Assembly (NCBI RefSeq): GCF_000226115.1
Contig: NC_016458.1
Span: forward strand, 9,343,501 to 9,407,500
Length of the DNA stretch: 64,000 bases
Reading direction: 5' to 3'
Origin: Thermothielavioides terrestris NRRL 8126
Taxonomy: Eukaryota; Ascomycota; Sordariomycetes; Sordariales; Chaetomiaceae
A program made the translations under genes and the position numbers. Positions 34,477 through 45,913 of this stretch are shown here, in pieces. Every line of letters starts with the position of its first letter. Position 1 is the stretch's first letter. Under the pieces are notes generated by a model. That model had not been told where the DNA came from. It saw only the letters and a list, made by a program, of their open reading frames with translations, and ran no database searches.

Positions 34477-37400
34477 TCACGTCAACCCCTCCAACAAAGC
34501 CACCAGCCGCTCCCACTCGGCGGAGCCCTCCCAGCTCTCCTTGGCCTTGCCCATGACGCTGCGCACGGCGCTGCGCGCCTTGCCCTTCCACCGGGGCCCG
34601 ATCTCGGCCACCTCGGCGCCGTAGTTCTCCAGCAGCGACACGAGCTCGTCCGTCCGGTCCACCACCGTCTTCCAGCCCTGCGCATCCTCCAGCCAGTTTC
34701 CGCTGTCCCCGCCGCCGCCCCCACCGCCCCCGCCGGACACAGCGACACCCGTAGTGCCTCCGACGGCCGCTCGCCACGCCCTCTCGGAAGCGTCAATCGC
34801 GCCGGCGTAGTCCCCCCGCCAGACCCTCGCGCGCGCGACCAGCTCCCACAGCTCCGACCGGGCCGTCACGAGCGGGACGACGGCGTCCTCGAGGAAGTCG
34901 CATACGGCGCGCTGCGGCGAGCCCCGCGGCGGCTCGTACACCCCCACCCCCGCACCTCCGGCCCCGGCACCGGCAGCCGCAGCCTGGGCCGGCCGCTCGT
35001 GCCGCAGCAGCGCCTCGTTGAGCAGCAGGCGCAGCACGTCGGCGTCGAGGGCGTCCTCGGCGCGGCGGATGCGCACGAGCTCGCGGAGCGCCTGCAGCAG
35101 GTCCGGCACGGGCAGCGGGCGCAGGCGCGCGGCCAGCGTGATCACGTTGTCCCAGATGCGCCAGTTGTCGCGCGCGATGGCGGCGCCGCGCTTGTAGGCC
35201 GCCAGCGACTGCGCGAGGAGCGTCGCCGGGTCGTCGCGCCGCTTTGCCGCGGTGTCGGCTGCGGCGGGTGTCGTTGCTGGGCTCGTAGATTCATCCTCAT
35301 CATCGTTCTCGTCTTCTGCTTTTTGCGTAGTGCTAGTAGAGGTTTCTTCGGGTTTGGGCTGTTCCTTCCGCTGCTTCAGCTCCTTGACCCGCTCGACGTA
35401 GAGGCTGTAGAGGGCGCTGCCCAGGTTGCTCCACGTGCGGGCGTCTTCGCCGCCGACCGCGTTGCCGGACGACGCGATGGCGCGGCCGAACGCCTCGGCG
35501 GCGTCAGAGAAGTCGCCGAGACGCAGGCAGATGTCGCCCAGCCGGTTCCACAGCTCCGAGCTCAGCCGGTTGACGGCGACCGCCTTCTTGTAGGCATCGC
35601 GCGCGCGCGACAGGTCCTTCTGCTGCAGGTAGTACTCGCCGAGCGACTTTTGCGCCCGCGCGAACCGGTGCTTTGAGATCTCCCACGCCCGCTCGTAGTG
35701 CACCGGGTCGTTCTCGAGGTCGCCCAAGATGCACCACAGCCGCGGCGCGTTCGGAGGCGGCGGGTGGCGCTCCGGGCCGCGGAAATCAGCCTCCTTCAGT
35801 CGGTCCAGGTCCACCTCCTCGTCCGCTGCACCAGAGGCGTCCGCCTGCTCGAGAGGCGTCCCCGTCCTGCGGAACAGCCGCCAGCGCAGCACAGCCTTCG
35901 CCTTCGCCTCCCCGCTGATCCCGCGCCCGTCCTCGTCGTCCCTGGCGGCGGCGCTGGCAAAGCACAGCGCGACCTCGGCCCACAGCCGCAGGCGCTTGAA
36001 GATCTCGAGCGCCGAGACGAGCGACCCGACGCTGGTCCACGCGTAGGCGAGCTCGGTCTCAAGATGCCACCGCGGCGGCGAGCTGAGCGCGTGGATGTAT
36101 TCCAGACGGGCCTGTGCCGGGGCCGTCTCGGTCGGTTTCGGAGCGGGGAAGAAGGACGTCGGCTGGCCGGCTGGCTTGTAGCCTTCGTCGCCCTCTTGAG
36201 TGATCTGAATTTGCGGGATGCTCGCTGACGCACCCCCGTCTTGCTCCGGCTGTTGTGCCTGCTCTGCCGACTGCGCGGTGTCGACGATGACCTGGTCGAC
36301 GACGGCCTGCATCTGCAGCACGCCCCGCTCGACCGTGCGGCTACGGTGGACCTCGATGCGCGACCGCACGAGCAGTGCGTGGGTGTAGATCTGCCAGTTG
36401 GTCGACTTGTCTCCGATGACGCGGACCGCAAAGGGCAGGATCTCCTCCGAGGTCAGTGAGTCGGCGGGCGAGAAGGCGTCCTTCAGGGTCGCCTCGGCGA
36501 GCAGTATGATCTGGTCCTCGGGCGCCAGCTGCGGTTGATCGTCGGGCGGGAGATCATTCAGCGCCGGCGGGAGCTCCGATGCCGCTTCCGTGCGCCTGCC
36601 GTCCTCCTCCTTTGTGAATTCCACAGTCTCCAGCAGCGTGTCGTCGTTGAGCGCCAGCGCCTGCGGCTTGGCCTGGTTGCCTTGGAGGTCCTCGGTCTGC
36701 GCCTCCTGCCCGCTCTTCGCCAGCACCACCAGCTGGCTGGTGCTCTTCTGCTGGAACCGCGTCCTTTTCCCGAGCGCGCCCGACAGTGCATACACAAAGC
36801 CGCTCAGCTCAGTTGCGCGCCGCAGCGCCTCCCTCGCCTTGGCGTCCTGGCCCAGCATGATGCACACGTTCGCCTTCTCGACCAGGAAGCGCACCCGGTC
36901 CTGCGTGCTCCAGCCCTCGCCAGCCCACACCTCTCCCTCCACCTGCTCCAGCCCCTTCTCCACGGCCGCCTGCAGACTCGGCACATCACACCACGACGCA
37001 CTCCGGTTGAACACCGACCCGGGCCCCAAGCTCGGCTGCGTCAGCAGCTTATAATGCCACACATTGACCCTCAGCGCAAGCCAGGCCGCGGACCGAGCGG
37101 CTCTGTCCCCGTCCCCAGCCGCCTCACCAACACCGCCTGCCCCGGCCTCAGCCCCTTCCTCCTTCCGCAGCGGCAGCAGCAGCAGATGCCGCGCCAGACA
37201 AAACACCTCCACCAGCGGGACGTGCTCGTAGCACTCGACGCCATCGACCTCGAGCGCGCGCCGGCACGCCCGGCCGAGCTCCACCCGCGTCAGCGGTTGT
37301 GGTTCCGGCCCTGCAGCAGCAGCTGAGAAGGTGAGGAAGCGCTGCTGCAGCGCGCGCAGGGCGCGCCCGTCGAGCGGCGGGCCGGTCACGTTGGCCTGCA

Positions 37401-37719
37401 GGAAGGCGTTGAGGGCCGCGAGGCCGACGGCGACGCGATCGCTGCTGCTGCTGCTGCTGCTACTTGTGCCAGCGTCCGGGGATCCAGTGGTTATCTTGCT
37501 GCCGCCGTCAACGTCCCGCTCGCACCCAGCCAGCAGCGCTGGCCCCGACCCCGGCCCCGACCCTGACTCCGACTCCGATGATGCCGGTGCGGCCCCGGCC
37601 AGCTGCTGGCCCCGCAGGACCGCGACAAACTCGGCAATCAGCGCCGCCGCGGGCTCGCTGAGCAGCACGTCGACATAGCGGCCTTCGCGGAGCCAGTCGC
37701 CCAGGGAAGACGGCGACAT
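34477..37719 (-). CDS. emw1: TPR protein, Emw1/TTC27 family
   Basis: An intronless frame of 1080 residues, about the size of yeast Emw1 and human TTC27. Emw1 is needed for cell-wall integrity in yeast; the biochemical role of the family is not settled. The family hallmark is the stretch LWCILGDLENDPVHYERAWE followed by tetratricopeptide units at about residues 660-800 (RAQKSLGEYYLQQKDLSRAR, LWNRLGDICLRLGDFSDAAE, TWSNLGSALYSLY). The N-terminal half is helical with Ser-rich (residues about 85-95) and acidic insertions. A Gly/Asp-rich insertion near 1010-1020 is low complexity. It is the first gene after the long Medusa upstream region and shares its orientation. Confidence 0.85.
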   Translation of the reverse strand: MSPSSLGDWLREGRYVDVLLSEPAAALIAEFVAVLRGQQLAGAAPASSESESGSGPGSGPALLAGCERDVDGGSKITTGSPDAGTSSSSSSSSDRVAVGLAALNAFLQANVTGPPLDGRALRALQQRFLTFSAAAAGPEPQPLTRVELGRACRRALEVDGVECYEHVPLVEVFCLARHLLLLPLRKEEGAEAGAGGVGEAAGDGDRAARSAAWLALRVNVWHYKLLTQPSLGPGSVFNRSASWCDVPSLQAAVEKGLEQVEGEVWAGEGWSTQDRVRFLVEKANVCIMLGQDAKAREALRRATELSGFVYALSGALGKRTRFQQKSTSQLVVLAKSGQEAQTEDLQGNQAKPQALALNDDTLLETVEFTKEEDGRRTEAASELPPALNDLPPDDQPQLAPEDQIILLAEATLKDAFSPADSLTSEEILPFAVRVIGDKSTNWQIYTHALLVRSRIEVHRSRTVERGVLQMQAVVDQVIVDTAQSAEQAQQPEQDGGASASIPQIQITQEGDEGYKPAGQPTSFFPAPKPTETAPAQARLEYIHALSSPPRWHLETELAYAWTSVGSLVSALEIFKRLRLWAEVALCFASAAARDDEDGRGISGEAKAKAVLRWRLFRRTGTPLEQADASGAADEEVDLDRLKEADFRGPERHPPPPNAPRLWCILGDLENDPVHYERAWEISKHRFARAQKSLGEYYLQQKDLSRARDAYKKAVAVNRLSSELWNRLGDICLRLGDFSDAAEAFGRAIASSGNAVGGEDARTWSNLGSALYSLYVERVKELKQRKEQPKPEETSTSTTQKAEDENDDEDESTSPATTPAAADTAAKRRDDPATLLAQSLAAYKRGAAIARDNWRIWDNVITLAARLRPLPVPDLLQALRELVRIRRAEDALDADVLRLLLNEALLRHERPAQAAAAGAGAGGAGVGVYEPPRGSPQRAVCDFLEDAVVPLVTARSELWELVARARVWRGDYAGAIDASERAWRAAVGGTTGVAVSGGGGGGGGGDSGNWLEDAQGWKTVVDRTDELVSLLENYGAEVAEIGPRWKGKARSAVRSVMGKAKESWEGSAEWERLVALLEGLT

Positions 37720-38623
37720 GGCGGGCGCAGATGTGGGGTGGCGTTCGGGTCAGGAGCAGGGAAGAAAAATAGAGGAAAAAAATAACAAAAAATCCAGGAA
37801 AGTATTTGAGGTTCTGGACGTTAGGATAGCAATTCAGCTCATCGTCATCCACGTCGGCCCGTGAGTGTGAGTGCGAGAGTTAGGTGTCCATGGAATGGCA
37901 ATGGCAATCGCAGATGGAGGGGCAGCCAAATTTCTGCGTGGGGCCTGGCGGCATGGCGGGGTGCGCTCTGGCGATAAGATAACGACCACAACCTCCATCA
38001 ACGGTAACTTACACAGACAGGCACGAAGCAACTGGTCGTCTCATGGATGAAGGAAGCTCTTCAGACCCTGAAGGTTCCAGAGCAGGTGAAGCAAGCCACG
38101 GTGGCCATGATCAGCCGCCAGGCCAAAGCCATCTACTCGCAGTAGGAAACCCGCTTTCCGTCTTCTCAAGGGGTTGTTGTGAGGGGGAGTACGACCCATC
38201 TTGAACACACACACACACCCAAGCACACACCCAGATACACAGAGATATTAGCACATAGCACCGAGGACAGCATCCTGACCGTACAATGTAGTCGTACAGC
38301 ATAACTGCATACCCACTACCACACTACCCGCTCTAGGCATGTAAACGCATACCTAGCCCATACTCAAACATTCTCAATCGCTGGCAACCCCTTCAGTCGC
38401 AGAGCCAGCCTCAAACGCAACCGCCAGCCGGCCTCCGCCAAACCACAACCAAGCCAGACCAAAACCACTTACGTCAAATGCAAACCAACCAAGCCAGACT
38501 GCAGCGCACCGCGGACACAGTTACAGTTAACAGCCGCACCCAATCTCAACAAGCTGAACACACCACAGCCGGGCACTCCTCGGAGGCAGCCTCGGCTCGA
38601 TCCACGGTGGCAGAGAGCGCAGC
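37720..38623. other. Intergenic, about 0.9 kb
   Basis: This carries the TPR gene promoter and the 3' UTR of the GYF gene, both minus-strand. An (AC)n run lies at about 38205-38218. No gene is seen. Confidence 0.5.
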
Positions 38624-41600
38624 CTATTTCCTGCCCTTGCCCTTCTTGCCCTGCACGATGCGGAAACCAGGGATGCCGGGGTCCTCCTTGCCGGCCGCGC
38701 CGCCGTTGTTGTTGCTATTGTTGCTGCCCTTCTTGGCCACCTCGCTCCACCCGCCGTTGGTGCTGTTGCGGCTGTCGCTGGCCGAGCTGGCCGGCTCCTT
38801 CTCCGAGATGCCCTTGTCGGCGAGCTTGCGGCGCCGCACGAACTCGTTGGCGAAGTGGTTGCCGTCCATGGTCTCGCTGTACCCGTACACCGCCTCCGAG
38901 AGGATCGCCGGCTCGAGCGGCAGCTCCAGCAGCGTGGCCGCGAATTGCTCGACTGCGTGCGGGGGGGGGAAAACAATCCGTTAGCGTGTGAGGGAAAAGG
39001 AACACAATACGGCAAAAAACTCACTGTCGTTAACCCCAACAAGGCCGCGCGCCAGCTCCCGGTGCAACCACTTCTTGAACTCCTCCATGGCCACGTTCTT
39101 GGCGTCCTTGAGCGTCGTCTGCACCGGCTTGGGTGCTGCCGCCTTCGCTGCGGCTGGGGTCGGGGCGGGCTTGATGTTGCTGGCGCTGGCTGCGCGGCTC
39201 TGCACGGCCGGACCCGTCGGGACCTTGACCTTGCCGCCCGCGCCAACAGTAGACCATCCGCCGCCGGCCTGAACCGTCTGAGCGGCGGGGCCAGAGCCCG
39301 AAAGACCGGGCGGGTTCGCCGTGGCTTTGCCGGCCAGGTCGGCATAGCGCTTGCCCATGGCGGGCGCCGGGACCGTGCCGGCCTGCGCAGCCGCCGCCTC
39401 CTTGGCCTTCTGCTTGCGCGCCTCTTCCTCGCGCTGGATCTCCGCCAGCGTCTTCTTGGAGCCGCTGTTGGCGGGTCCCGCGCCGACCGCCCCACCTTTC
39501 AGCGCAGCAGGCTGCTTCCACGGGCTGCCGGACGAGCCGCCGACCGGCGATCCCGTGCCCCAGGTGCTGGTCGGTGGCAGCAACGGATTCGCCGCGGCTG
39601 CGGCCGCCTTCTCGCGCTCGCGCATCGCCGCCGCTTCCTGTTCCAGCGCGGCCCGCCTGGCAGCAGCGGCCGCCTCCTCCTTCTTGGCCGCCTTCTTCGC
39701 TTCCGCCTCCTGGATCTCCTTGAGGCTCGGGCCCTTCGGCACTTCCGCACCAGGCTGCGGTGCCCACGGCGCGGTGGGAGGCGGCGCGAGAGCGGCCGCG
39801 TCCGATGTGGTGTCCGGCGTGCCCGCGGCGGATCGCTCGCCGAATCTCGCCGGCAGGTTCGACGCGGGGCGCTGGGCCGTGGGGGCCGCGAGAGGCGTGG
39901 CCTGCGCGGGCGGGGGGAACGGCATCGGGAGGTCGGAGGCCGGCGCCGCCGACTGCGCCGACTTCGCATTGTCGGCCTGCGTCTTGCGCACCTTTTCAGT
40001 GAGAGTTAATTCCGCCTGTTGTTGTCCCTGGCTCTTCGTTTCGGCAGGCGTCATAGGCCCGGTGGTGGCGTCCTTGGGGGGTTCCATGGGTGCAAAGTCC
40101 GCGACGCCAGACTTGCCTGCACCGTCGTGCTTCGTCTCGGGCGCGCCGGATCCCCGCATGGCCTGCTCGGCATCGAACTGCGCTCTCAGCTTTTCAAACT
40201 CCTGCAGTCTGGCGTGAAACCCCTCCGGGTCCCTCTGGAGCTGGTCCACGCTGGGGAGCTGAGCACGCAGCCCCGTGCTGCCGCCTCCGACGCCTCCTCC
40301 GGGGGCTTGGGGGCCGGGATAACCGCCCGGCAGGCTGGCGGCCGCCTCGAGATCGGCCAGAATCTGGCGCTCGCCGGGGTTGAGATCTGCTGCAAAGACG
40401 TCTCCCGCAGGACCGATCGGCGGCTGGGCGGGACCGGGCGCCAAGGGAGGGGCGGCCCCGTCGAAGAAAGCCTGCGTCGGGGCGCCGGGACCGAGGAGGA
40501 GCTGAGGCGTCATCCCGACGGGCGAGGCCATGTTGCCGAAGCTCGGCTGGCTCTGGAGACTGTGCGCGCTGGAATGGTGGTGGAGCGCGCCCGGCGCGCC
40601 GGGCCGGATTGGCGGCAGGGCTCCGAAGGGACCATGGTGGTGCTGAGCCAGTTCGCGCTGGCGAGCGTGGAACATCTGCTCCTCCTGCTTACGGCGTTCG
40701 AGCTCGTTCTGCTGCTGCGCGGTAAGGGTGCGCCCGAAGGAGGGGAAGGCGCCCTGCAGCGGCGGCACGGCCTCGGTAGAACCGGCGCCCAGACGGCCCG
40801 TGGCGGGAGGCGGACCATGCGGGATGCCGATCTGGGGAACGAGAAAAGGCTCGCGCGAGTTGCCAATGCGCCGGATGACCTCACCCAGGGGTTCGAACTT
40901 GTCGTCCTCGAGTCGCTTCACGTGGAGATTGTTGTTGAAGAAACCGCCCTTGAACCAGTCGTGCATCTCCAGGCCGCTGAACGGCCCCTGCACCGCGCCC
41001 TGGGGGTCAAGGTAGAGCCAACGCATGCGGTCCGGCAGCACCAGGCTTCTAGCCATGGGGTCGGCCGCCGACGGCATGGACGGGTAGGATCCGAGCGTGG
41101 GGAACGACTGCGGCGGAGCCGGGGCGCCGGGGGCGGACTGGCCCAGCTCGCCGGTCGAGAAAGGAGAGCGCCTGGACTCCGGGGCGGCGGGGAAGAGGTC
41201 CTCGAGCGGGCCGCGGGTCGCCCTCGCCGGGCTGTCGGCGTCGCGCGGCTGGAGGCCGACTGTGCTTCGGCCGATGGCCCCGAGGGGGTTGACATGTCGG
41301 ACATCGGGGAGCGAATCGGCGAGGCTCTCCTGATCGTGTCCGTGCATCTGCGCCTGCATGGCCGGAGGGAAGAGAGATTCGAGCTTGCCGCGCCCCAGCC
41401 TCGAGCCACCCGGCGGCCCGAACACGCCACCGAGACCGCCCAGGCCGGGCGAGGGGAGGTCGGCCAAGGGACTGAAGATGCCGCCTCCGAGAGCACCTGG
41501 GAACGGAGCCCGCTCGCGGTCCGGCGTACCGACCGAAGGGCCGGCGGGCCAGCCCGACAGCGGGGGCACGCTGGGGAAGCCCTTGGTTCCCACGCTCGAG

Positions 41601-43324
41601 GTCTGGCTGCGGTCGCTGCCATCGAAGGCGCCGCCACCCAACGAGCGGGTAAGGCTGCTGAAATTCGACTGCTGCTCGGAGCTGGCGGCGGAGTGGCCCA
41701 GGCGATTCGCGTCATGCTCGTGGCCCTCGTCGGCGCGGTCGCCCGGCGGGCTGCGGAAGGGGTTCGTCTCGGAGGGGCTCGCGGGACCGTCACCGGGTCC
41801 ATGGCCACCGAGACTGAGCCCGGCCATGCCGAAGTCTCCGGCGCCGCCCTTGACAGGGGTCTCGAGGACGCCGCCGCGCTGGTTCTGGGCAGTGGCAGGA
41901 GGGCTGTTGTCGCCCTCCCCTCGCAGGGCGGCGCTGCCGGACGGGCCGTCGTCGGCGGCAAATGGGTCGGTATCGGTCCGCTGGCGGGGTCGCCAGCTGG
42001 GGGCGTCGCTGGGCTTGGCGGCGGCGGCGCCGCCGTCGGCCGACTCCTTGTCCTTCGGGATCAGGTGGGCGAGACGGCTCCCGGCGGCGGTGCCGAAGCG
42101 CTTGTCCCCGGTGGCCGGCGTCGGCAGGGCAAAGCTTCCGAAGGCGCCGGTCGCGCCGGTCGACGCGGGTCCGGAGCCCCAGAGCGAGCTGGCCGCGCCG
42201 AAGCCCGAGGTCCCCATGGTGTTGCTGCGGGGTAGCCCAAAAGGTTGGCTCTTGGGCGGGCCGGCCTCGCGTGCACCTGCCACCTCCTCAGGCTCGTCGG
42301 ATATGGTCGTTTCCTTGAGCTCGGTGCTGCGGCGAGGGAGCCAGGACTCGTCGCGGACAAATCTGCTCGCGGTTGGCGAGGCGGTCGAGGGCCCCGTGGG
42401 GAAAGGATTGGTATCGGTCGTCTCCCGTCGGCGGGTGCCCGGGCGGGAAGCAGCGGACGGGGACGAAGTCTGGTAGTTGGCGGCGCTGCCGACGCTGACC
42501 GACGTCTTCCGCCCGTTGACGCCTGAGGCCCCCTGATGGTTCCCATCCTTGTTCTGCTGGGGCGGTTTGAGGGTCGAGTTGACGTCGGTAGCAAACATGT
42601 CGCGCTCCTCTGCCGACATCTCCTCGAAGCTGATGGGTCTCACACTGCCAGCCGAGTCCCAACACACACTCGGATCCTGTGGGACGTGGGTCGAGTCGGA
42701 GGTCTTGCCCCAGGGCCGCGGGTGGCTCCCGTTGAGCTGCGCGGGGTTCCAGGAGGGGTCGAGCAAACCGGCCGTGTCGATCTCGGCAGGCTCAACGGCT
42801 TTCTTGTAGATTTCTAGCAGCTCCTCCCTGGTGTAGCGGAGATCGGCAGGGGGGTCAGAAGTGGCAGGCTGGCTATTCGCGGACGCGGAGGGGAGATCGT
42901 TGAGAGAGGTATGTGGACTATCAGCCGGGCTCGCGGCGGCAGACGGGTTCAAGGGAGTGGTCGAGGCTCGGCGGAAGGTTCTGGTGCCGTTGGGACGAGG
43001 CCTGTCAAGAGAAGTCGGTTAGCAGGGTTCGAGCGCAGGCATGGCGCTGGATTTGGCGTCTGGGCGCTGCCTGGGCCGAAAACTGTGGTCTGTTGCACGT
43101 GCGGGCGACTCGGGCGGAGCGTGCACAAAGTTGCCTGCAGAAGACGCGTCGAGCAAGAGGGGAGGAAAGACGGGCAGAAACGCGACGGCAAAAGGCGGTC
43201 ATGCGCGCAGGACTCACCATTCGACGCCCCCGGGCCCGCGGGCAGAATCGCTGCGCCCGGATGCTCTGGCGTCTCGGTTCTGGCCAGCGGCGGCGGAGGC
43301 GAAGCTCGATGGTAGCTGAGGCAT
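38624..43324 (-). CDS. GYF-domain protein (Smy2/GIGYF type)
   Basis: GYF domains bind proline-rich peptides (PPG-phi) and link mRNA-binding or vesicle-trafficking partners; Smy2 and Syh1 are the yeast relatives. Exons on the minus strand are 43324-43218, 43001-39025 and 38952-38624, giving 1470 residues. The large frame opens at a TTG, so the true N-terminus is supplied by exon 1 (MPQLPSSFASAAAGQNR), which joins in frame to WPRPNGTRTFRRASTTPL. The GYF domain is at about residues 690-750: RWLYLDPQGAVQGPFSGLEM, DWFKGGFFN and the trailing FEPLGEVIRRIG. The N-terminal half is disordered and Gly/Pro/Ser-rich. A long Ala/Glu/Lys-rich coiled-coil lies at about 1120-1330. The final exon adds a conserved C-terminal helix (MEEFKKWLHREL through AILSEAVYGYS) and a Lys-rich end. 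Confidence 0.85.
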
Positions 43325-44027
43325 GGCGTCGTCGTGATGCTGCGGTCGGGCGCTCACGAGGGAGGAGAAATCAATTGCCGCTCAAGCAGATAAGTATGTG
43401 ATGCAAGCAGGTGAGGCGTGCGTAGACGCTGTCGTGCAGCTGGATAGGGCTTGTTTTGGTTTTGTCTGTGCGGTCGGTAAATGCGATCAATTTCGTGGCG
43501 GGTTTGCGGTTTTCGTGACGCTGCAGAGCTGCTTCCCTTTTTTGCAAAGTTTCACTCAGCGAGTCGGGGAGCGGAAAGTTCGCCGAGATGCTGAGCTAGG
43601 CCCACCCAGGGTTGGAACGTGACTGGGCGCGTGACTCAGCCAGCTTCCTCAGGCGGGGTTTATTACCAGGTGGAGTACAGAGTACGGAGGTGTACGGAGG
43701 TAAATACCACGGGGCTCCACTGGCCAAACTCGGGTTTGCTCCTGCATTCCATTCCAAATCCTGCCCAACCTGAACACAACGCCGGACACGAGATAACTCA
43801 ACGTGTGTGCCTTGAACAACCGCGACATTCAGCTGACTCTAGCCCCTTTGTCTGAACAGGACTCCACGCTGTGGCTGACACGAGAGCACGACGCTCAGCA
43901 CCGTCAACTCAACCTGCACATTCAATACTTCGTTACAGAGTACTTCGCTGACCAACCCCCGTGCTTCGGTTATTTCCCATCAGTGCAGCCTAACAATGCC
44001 TACCTTACTGTGGTAAGGGTGGATGCA
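43325..44027. other. Intergenic, about 0.7 kb
   Basis: Promoter of the GYF gene and 3' flank of the DLH-like gene. It contains short GTACGGAGGT repeats near 43683-43700. No gene is seen. Confidence 0.5.
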
Positions 44028-45473
44028 TCACCTTCCCGGCTCGCCCTTGGGCACTTCCCGGATGGCAAACGCCAGCATTTCGTTTGACGCGCATGCGTTC
44101 TCGTCGGCCAGCTTCCGCGCCGTCTCCACGCCGGCCACAGGGACGCGGTACTCGAGCTGGTTGCCCGCGGCCGGGCCCGCACCTCCCGGCAGCGCGTAGG
44201 GGAACGGCAGGTATTCCGGCAGCAGGCCGAGCTGGCGCAACACCGTGCCCTGGTCCCAGAGGATGTGCTCGTGGTAGAGCCGGTCGCCGCGGATGTTGAC
44301 GATGCTCGTAAACGGGATGCTCAACCGTTTGTGCGTCGGCGGGATGCCGGGAATCCTGCGCAACAGCGTCAGAAGCTGCGGCACCGGCACCAGCACCGAG
44401 CCAGCACCTGCAACCCAAGCAAAGGAAGCTACCTAGGTAGCTGCACAGTCGCTAGAGAGAATGGGGGGCCGCGCACATACATCCAATCAATGACGCGGTC
44501 GTGCGTGCAGTTGAACAGAAACTCGTCGACGATGCGGTCGACGCCCACCGTCCGGCTGACCAGCTCCAGCGCCGCGTCCTGCGGGTTGCTGAAGATGAAG
44601 CGGTCCCGGTAGAAGGCCGTCAGCGACGCCCGCCCGATGCCGCCAGTCAGCGTCGGCACGTGGTTGACATAGGGCTCGTCGACCATGGTGGCCATGGTCG
44701 CCTCGACGCTGCGGTCCGTGAATTCGTACCGCGTGTGCTCGTCCCAAATGGCCTCGAGGTCGAAGTAGGGCCCGCCCATCAGCGGCTTCAGGAACGACAG
44801 CGAGCGCGTGTGCGCCACCGCAGCCGCGCCTGCGCTGTAGTCTGCGTGGGCCGGAATCGTGAAGAAACGGGCTGCTGCCGGGTACGTATGGACCACGAGC
44901 CCTTTCCCAGGCTGCTCCTTCGTGCGGACATTGTCGTGGTTGCCAGACAAGTGCACAAGCACCGGGACGGGAAGCTCCTCCGCCGGATGGCACCCATAGA
45001 ACACAGCGGCCACGACCCGCGGGTGAGCTTTGAGGGCGGCCCGAAAACCTACACTGCCGGATGCGTCCTCATCCGGTATCACTTGGAGTTGGTTCATGCC
45101 CGCAAGTTAGCACCGTCTGGCGGCAGAGGGTCTGCATAGTGGCCGTACCGACCAGACCAACGCTGTCACCCGAGCATGTCGGCAGCTCCTCCAACGCAGC
45201 CAGCGCAACCCCGAGCTGCTCGCCGATGTCTGATTCTGACGTACCCCGGTCGACGACAATCTGGGCGACCGCGTATCCCTCCTCGGCCCACTTCTGCAGC
45301 GGCGGCGGATCAAGCGTCTTCTGATGCCGGCTCAGGTCAAGACCGGCCGGCACGACCAGGACCAGACCGGGACCGCTTCCCCGCCGAGAGAGCGGGGGCT
45401 GCACCGAGATGCTGCGTGTTACCTCCACTCGCGGGGCCGAGGGTCGCTGGGACGCGGTCGCTTTGGAGTCCAT
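44028..45473 (-). CDS. Dienelactone-hydrolase-like protein fused to an NTF2/SnoaL-like domain
   Basis: Exons are 45473-45149, 45081-44481 and 44355-44028, giving 417 residues. Intron 1 (GTACGG, branch CTAAC, CCAAG) and intron 2 (GTATGT..GCGCAG) both keep frame, and the joined sequence reads IDWMIPGIPPTHKRL and then VNIRGDRLYHEHILWDQ, a stretch recurrent in fungal proteins of this architecture. The N-terminal half (about 1-215) has the alpha/beta-hydrolase layout of dienelactone hydrolases, with a late His in PAHADYS. The expected nucleophile elbow G-x-C/S-x-G is replaced by VGLVVIPDED, so catalysis is doubtful. The C-terminal half (about 220-417) resembles the SnoaL/NTF2 fold. Its role is unknown. 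Confidence 0.7.
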
Positions 45474-45913
45474 GTCCGTTGTTGCGGTAAACACCACCAA
45501 AACTACTACTGTACTGAGCGTGAGAACGAGAGACGTGTGCAACGACCCCGCTGGGCTGGTTCGTTCCCCACAGCGGATTTGGCTGCGGAGCAGACGAGTA
45601 CTGTATATATAGGAGGAGGGAGTCCCGGGAACTCCCGGATCGACGCAGTAGTTACGAACCAATGACGTTGCTATAAGCAAAGAGGGTAACATAGACGGAG
45701 GCAGTTCGACTGCACACGAAGCAGTCCACTCGTTGCACAGACATCCCCTCGTACAGGAGTATCTACGGATTACCTGCCATCGGTGCTCTGATCCAGAGCG
45801 TTGGCAATAAGGCAAGACGCTAGCATATCCCGGTCGCCGCTGGTCACGGCATTTGCAAACATCAACAACTTGGGAGTACAAGTCGTAACATTCATGAACC
45901 ATCGTCATCAGCT
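45474..45913. other. Intergenic between two minus-strand genes
   Basis: About 440 bases with the promoter of the DLH-like gene and the 3' UTR of the PTH11-like gene. No further gene is seen. Confidence 0.5.
45604..45611 (-). promoter_or_regulatory. TATA box of the DLH-like gene
   Basis: TATATATA about 131 bases upstream of the start codon at 45473; it is the only good TATA element in that short gap. Confidence 0.5.

Noticed and set aside
42950..42952. Start of the GYF protein at 42952
   Set aside because: The codon is TTG; an upstream ATG exon (43324-43218) joins in frame through a GTGAGT..GACAG intron.
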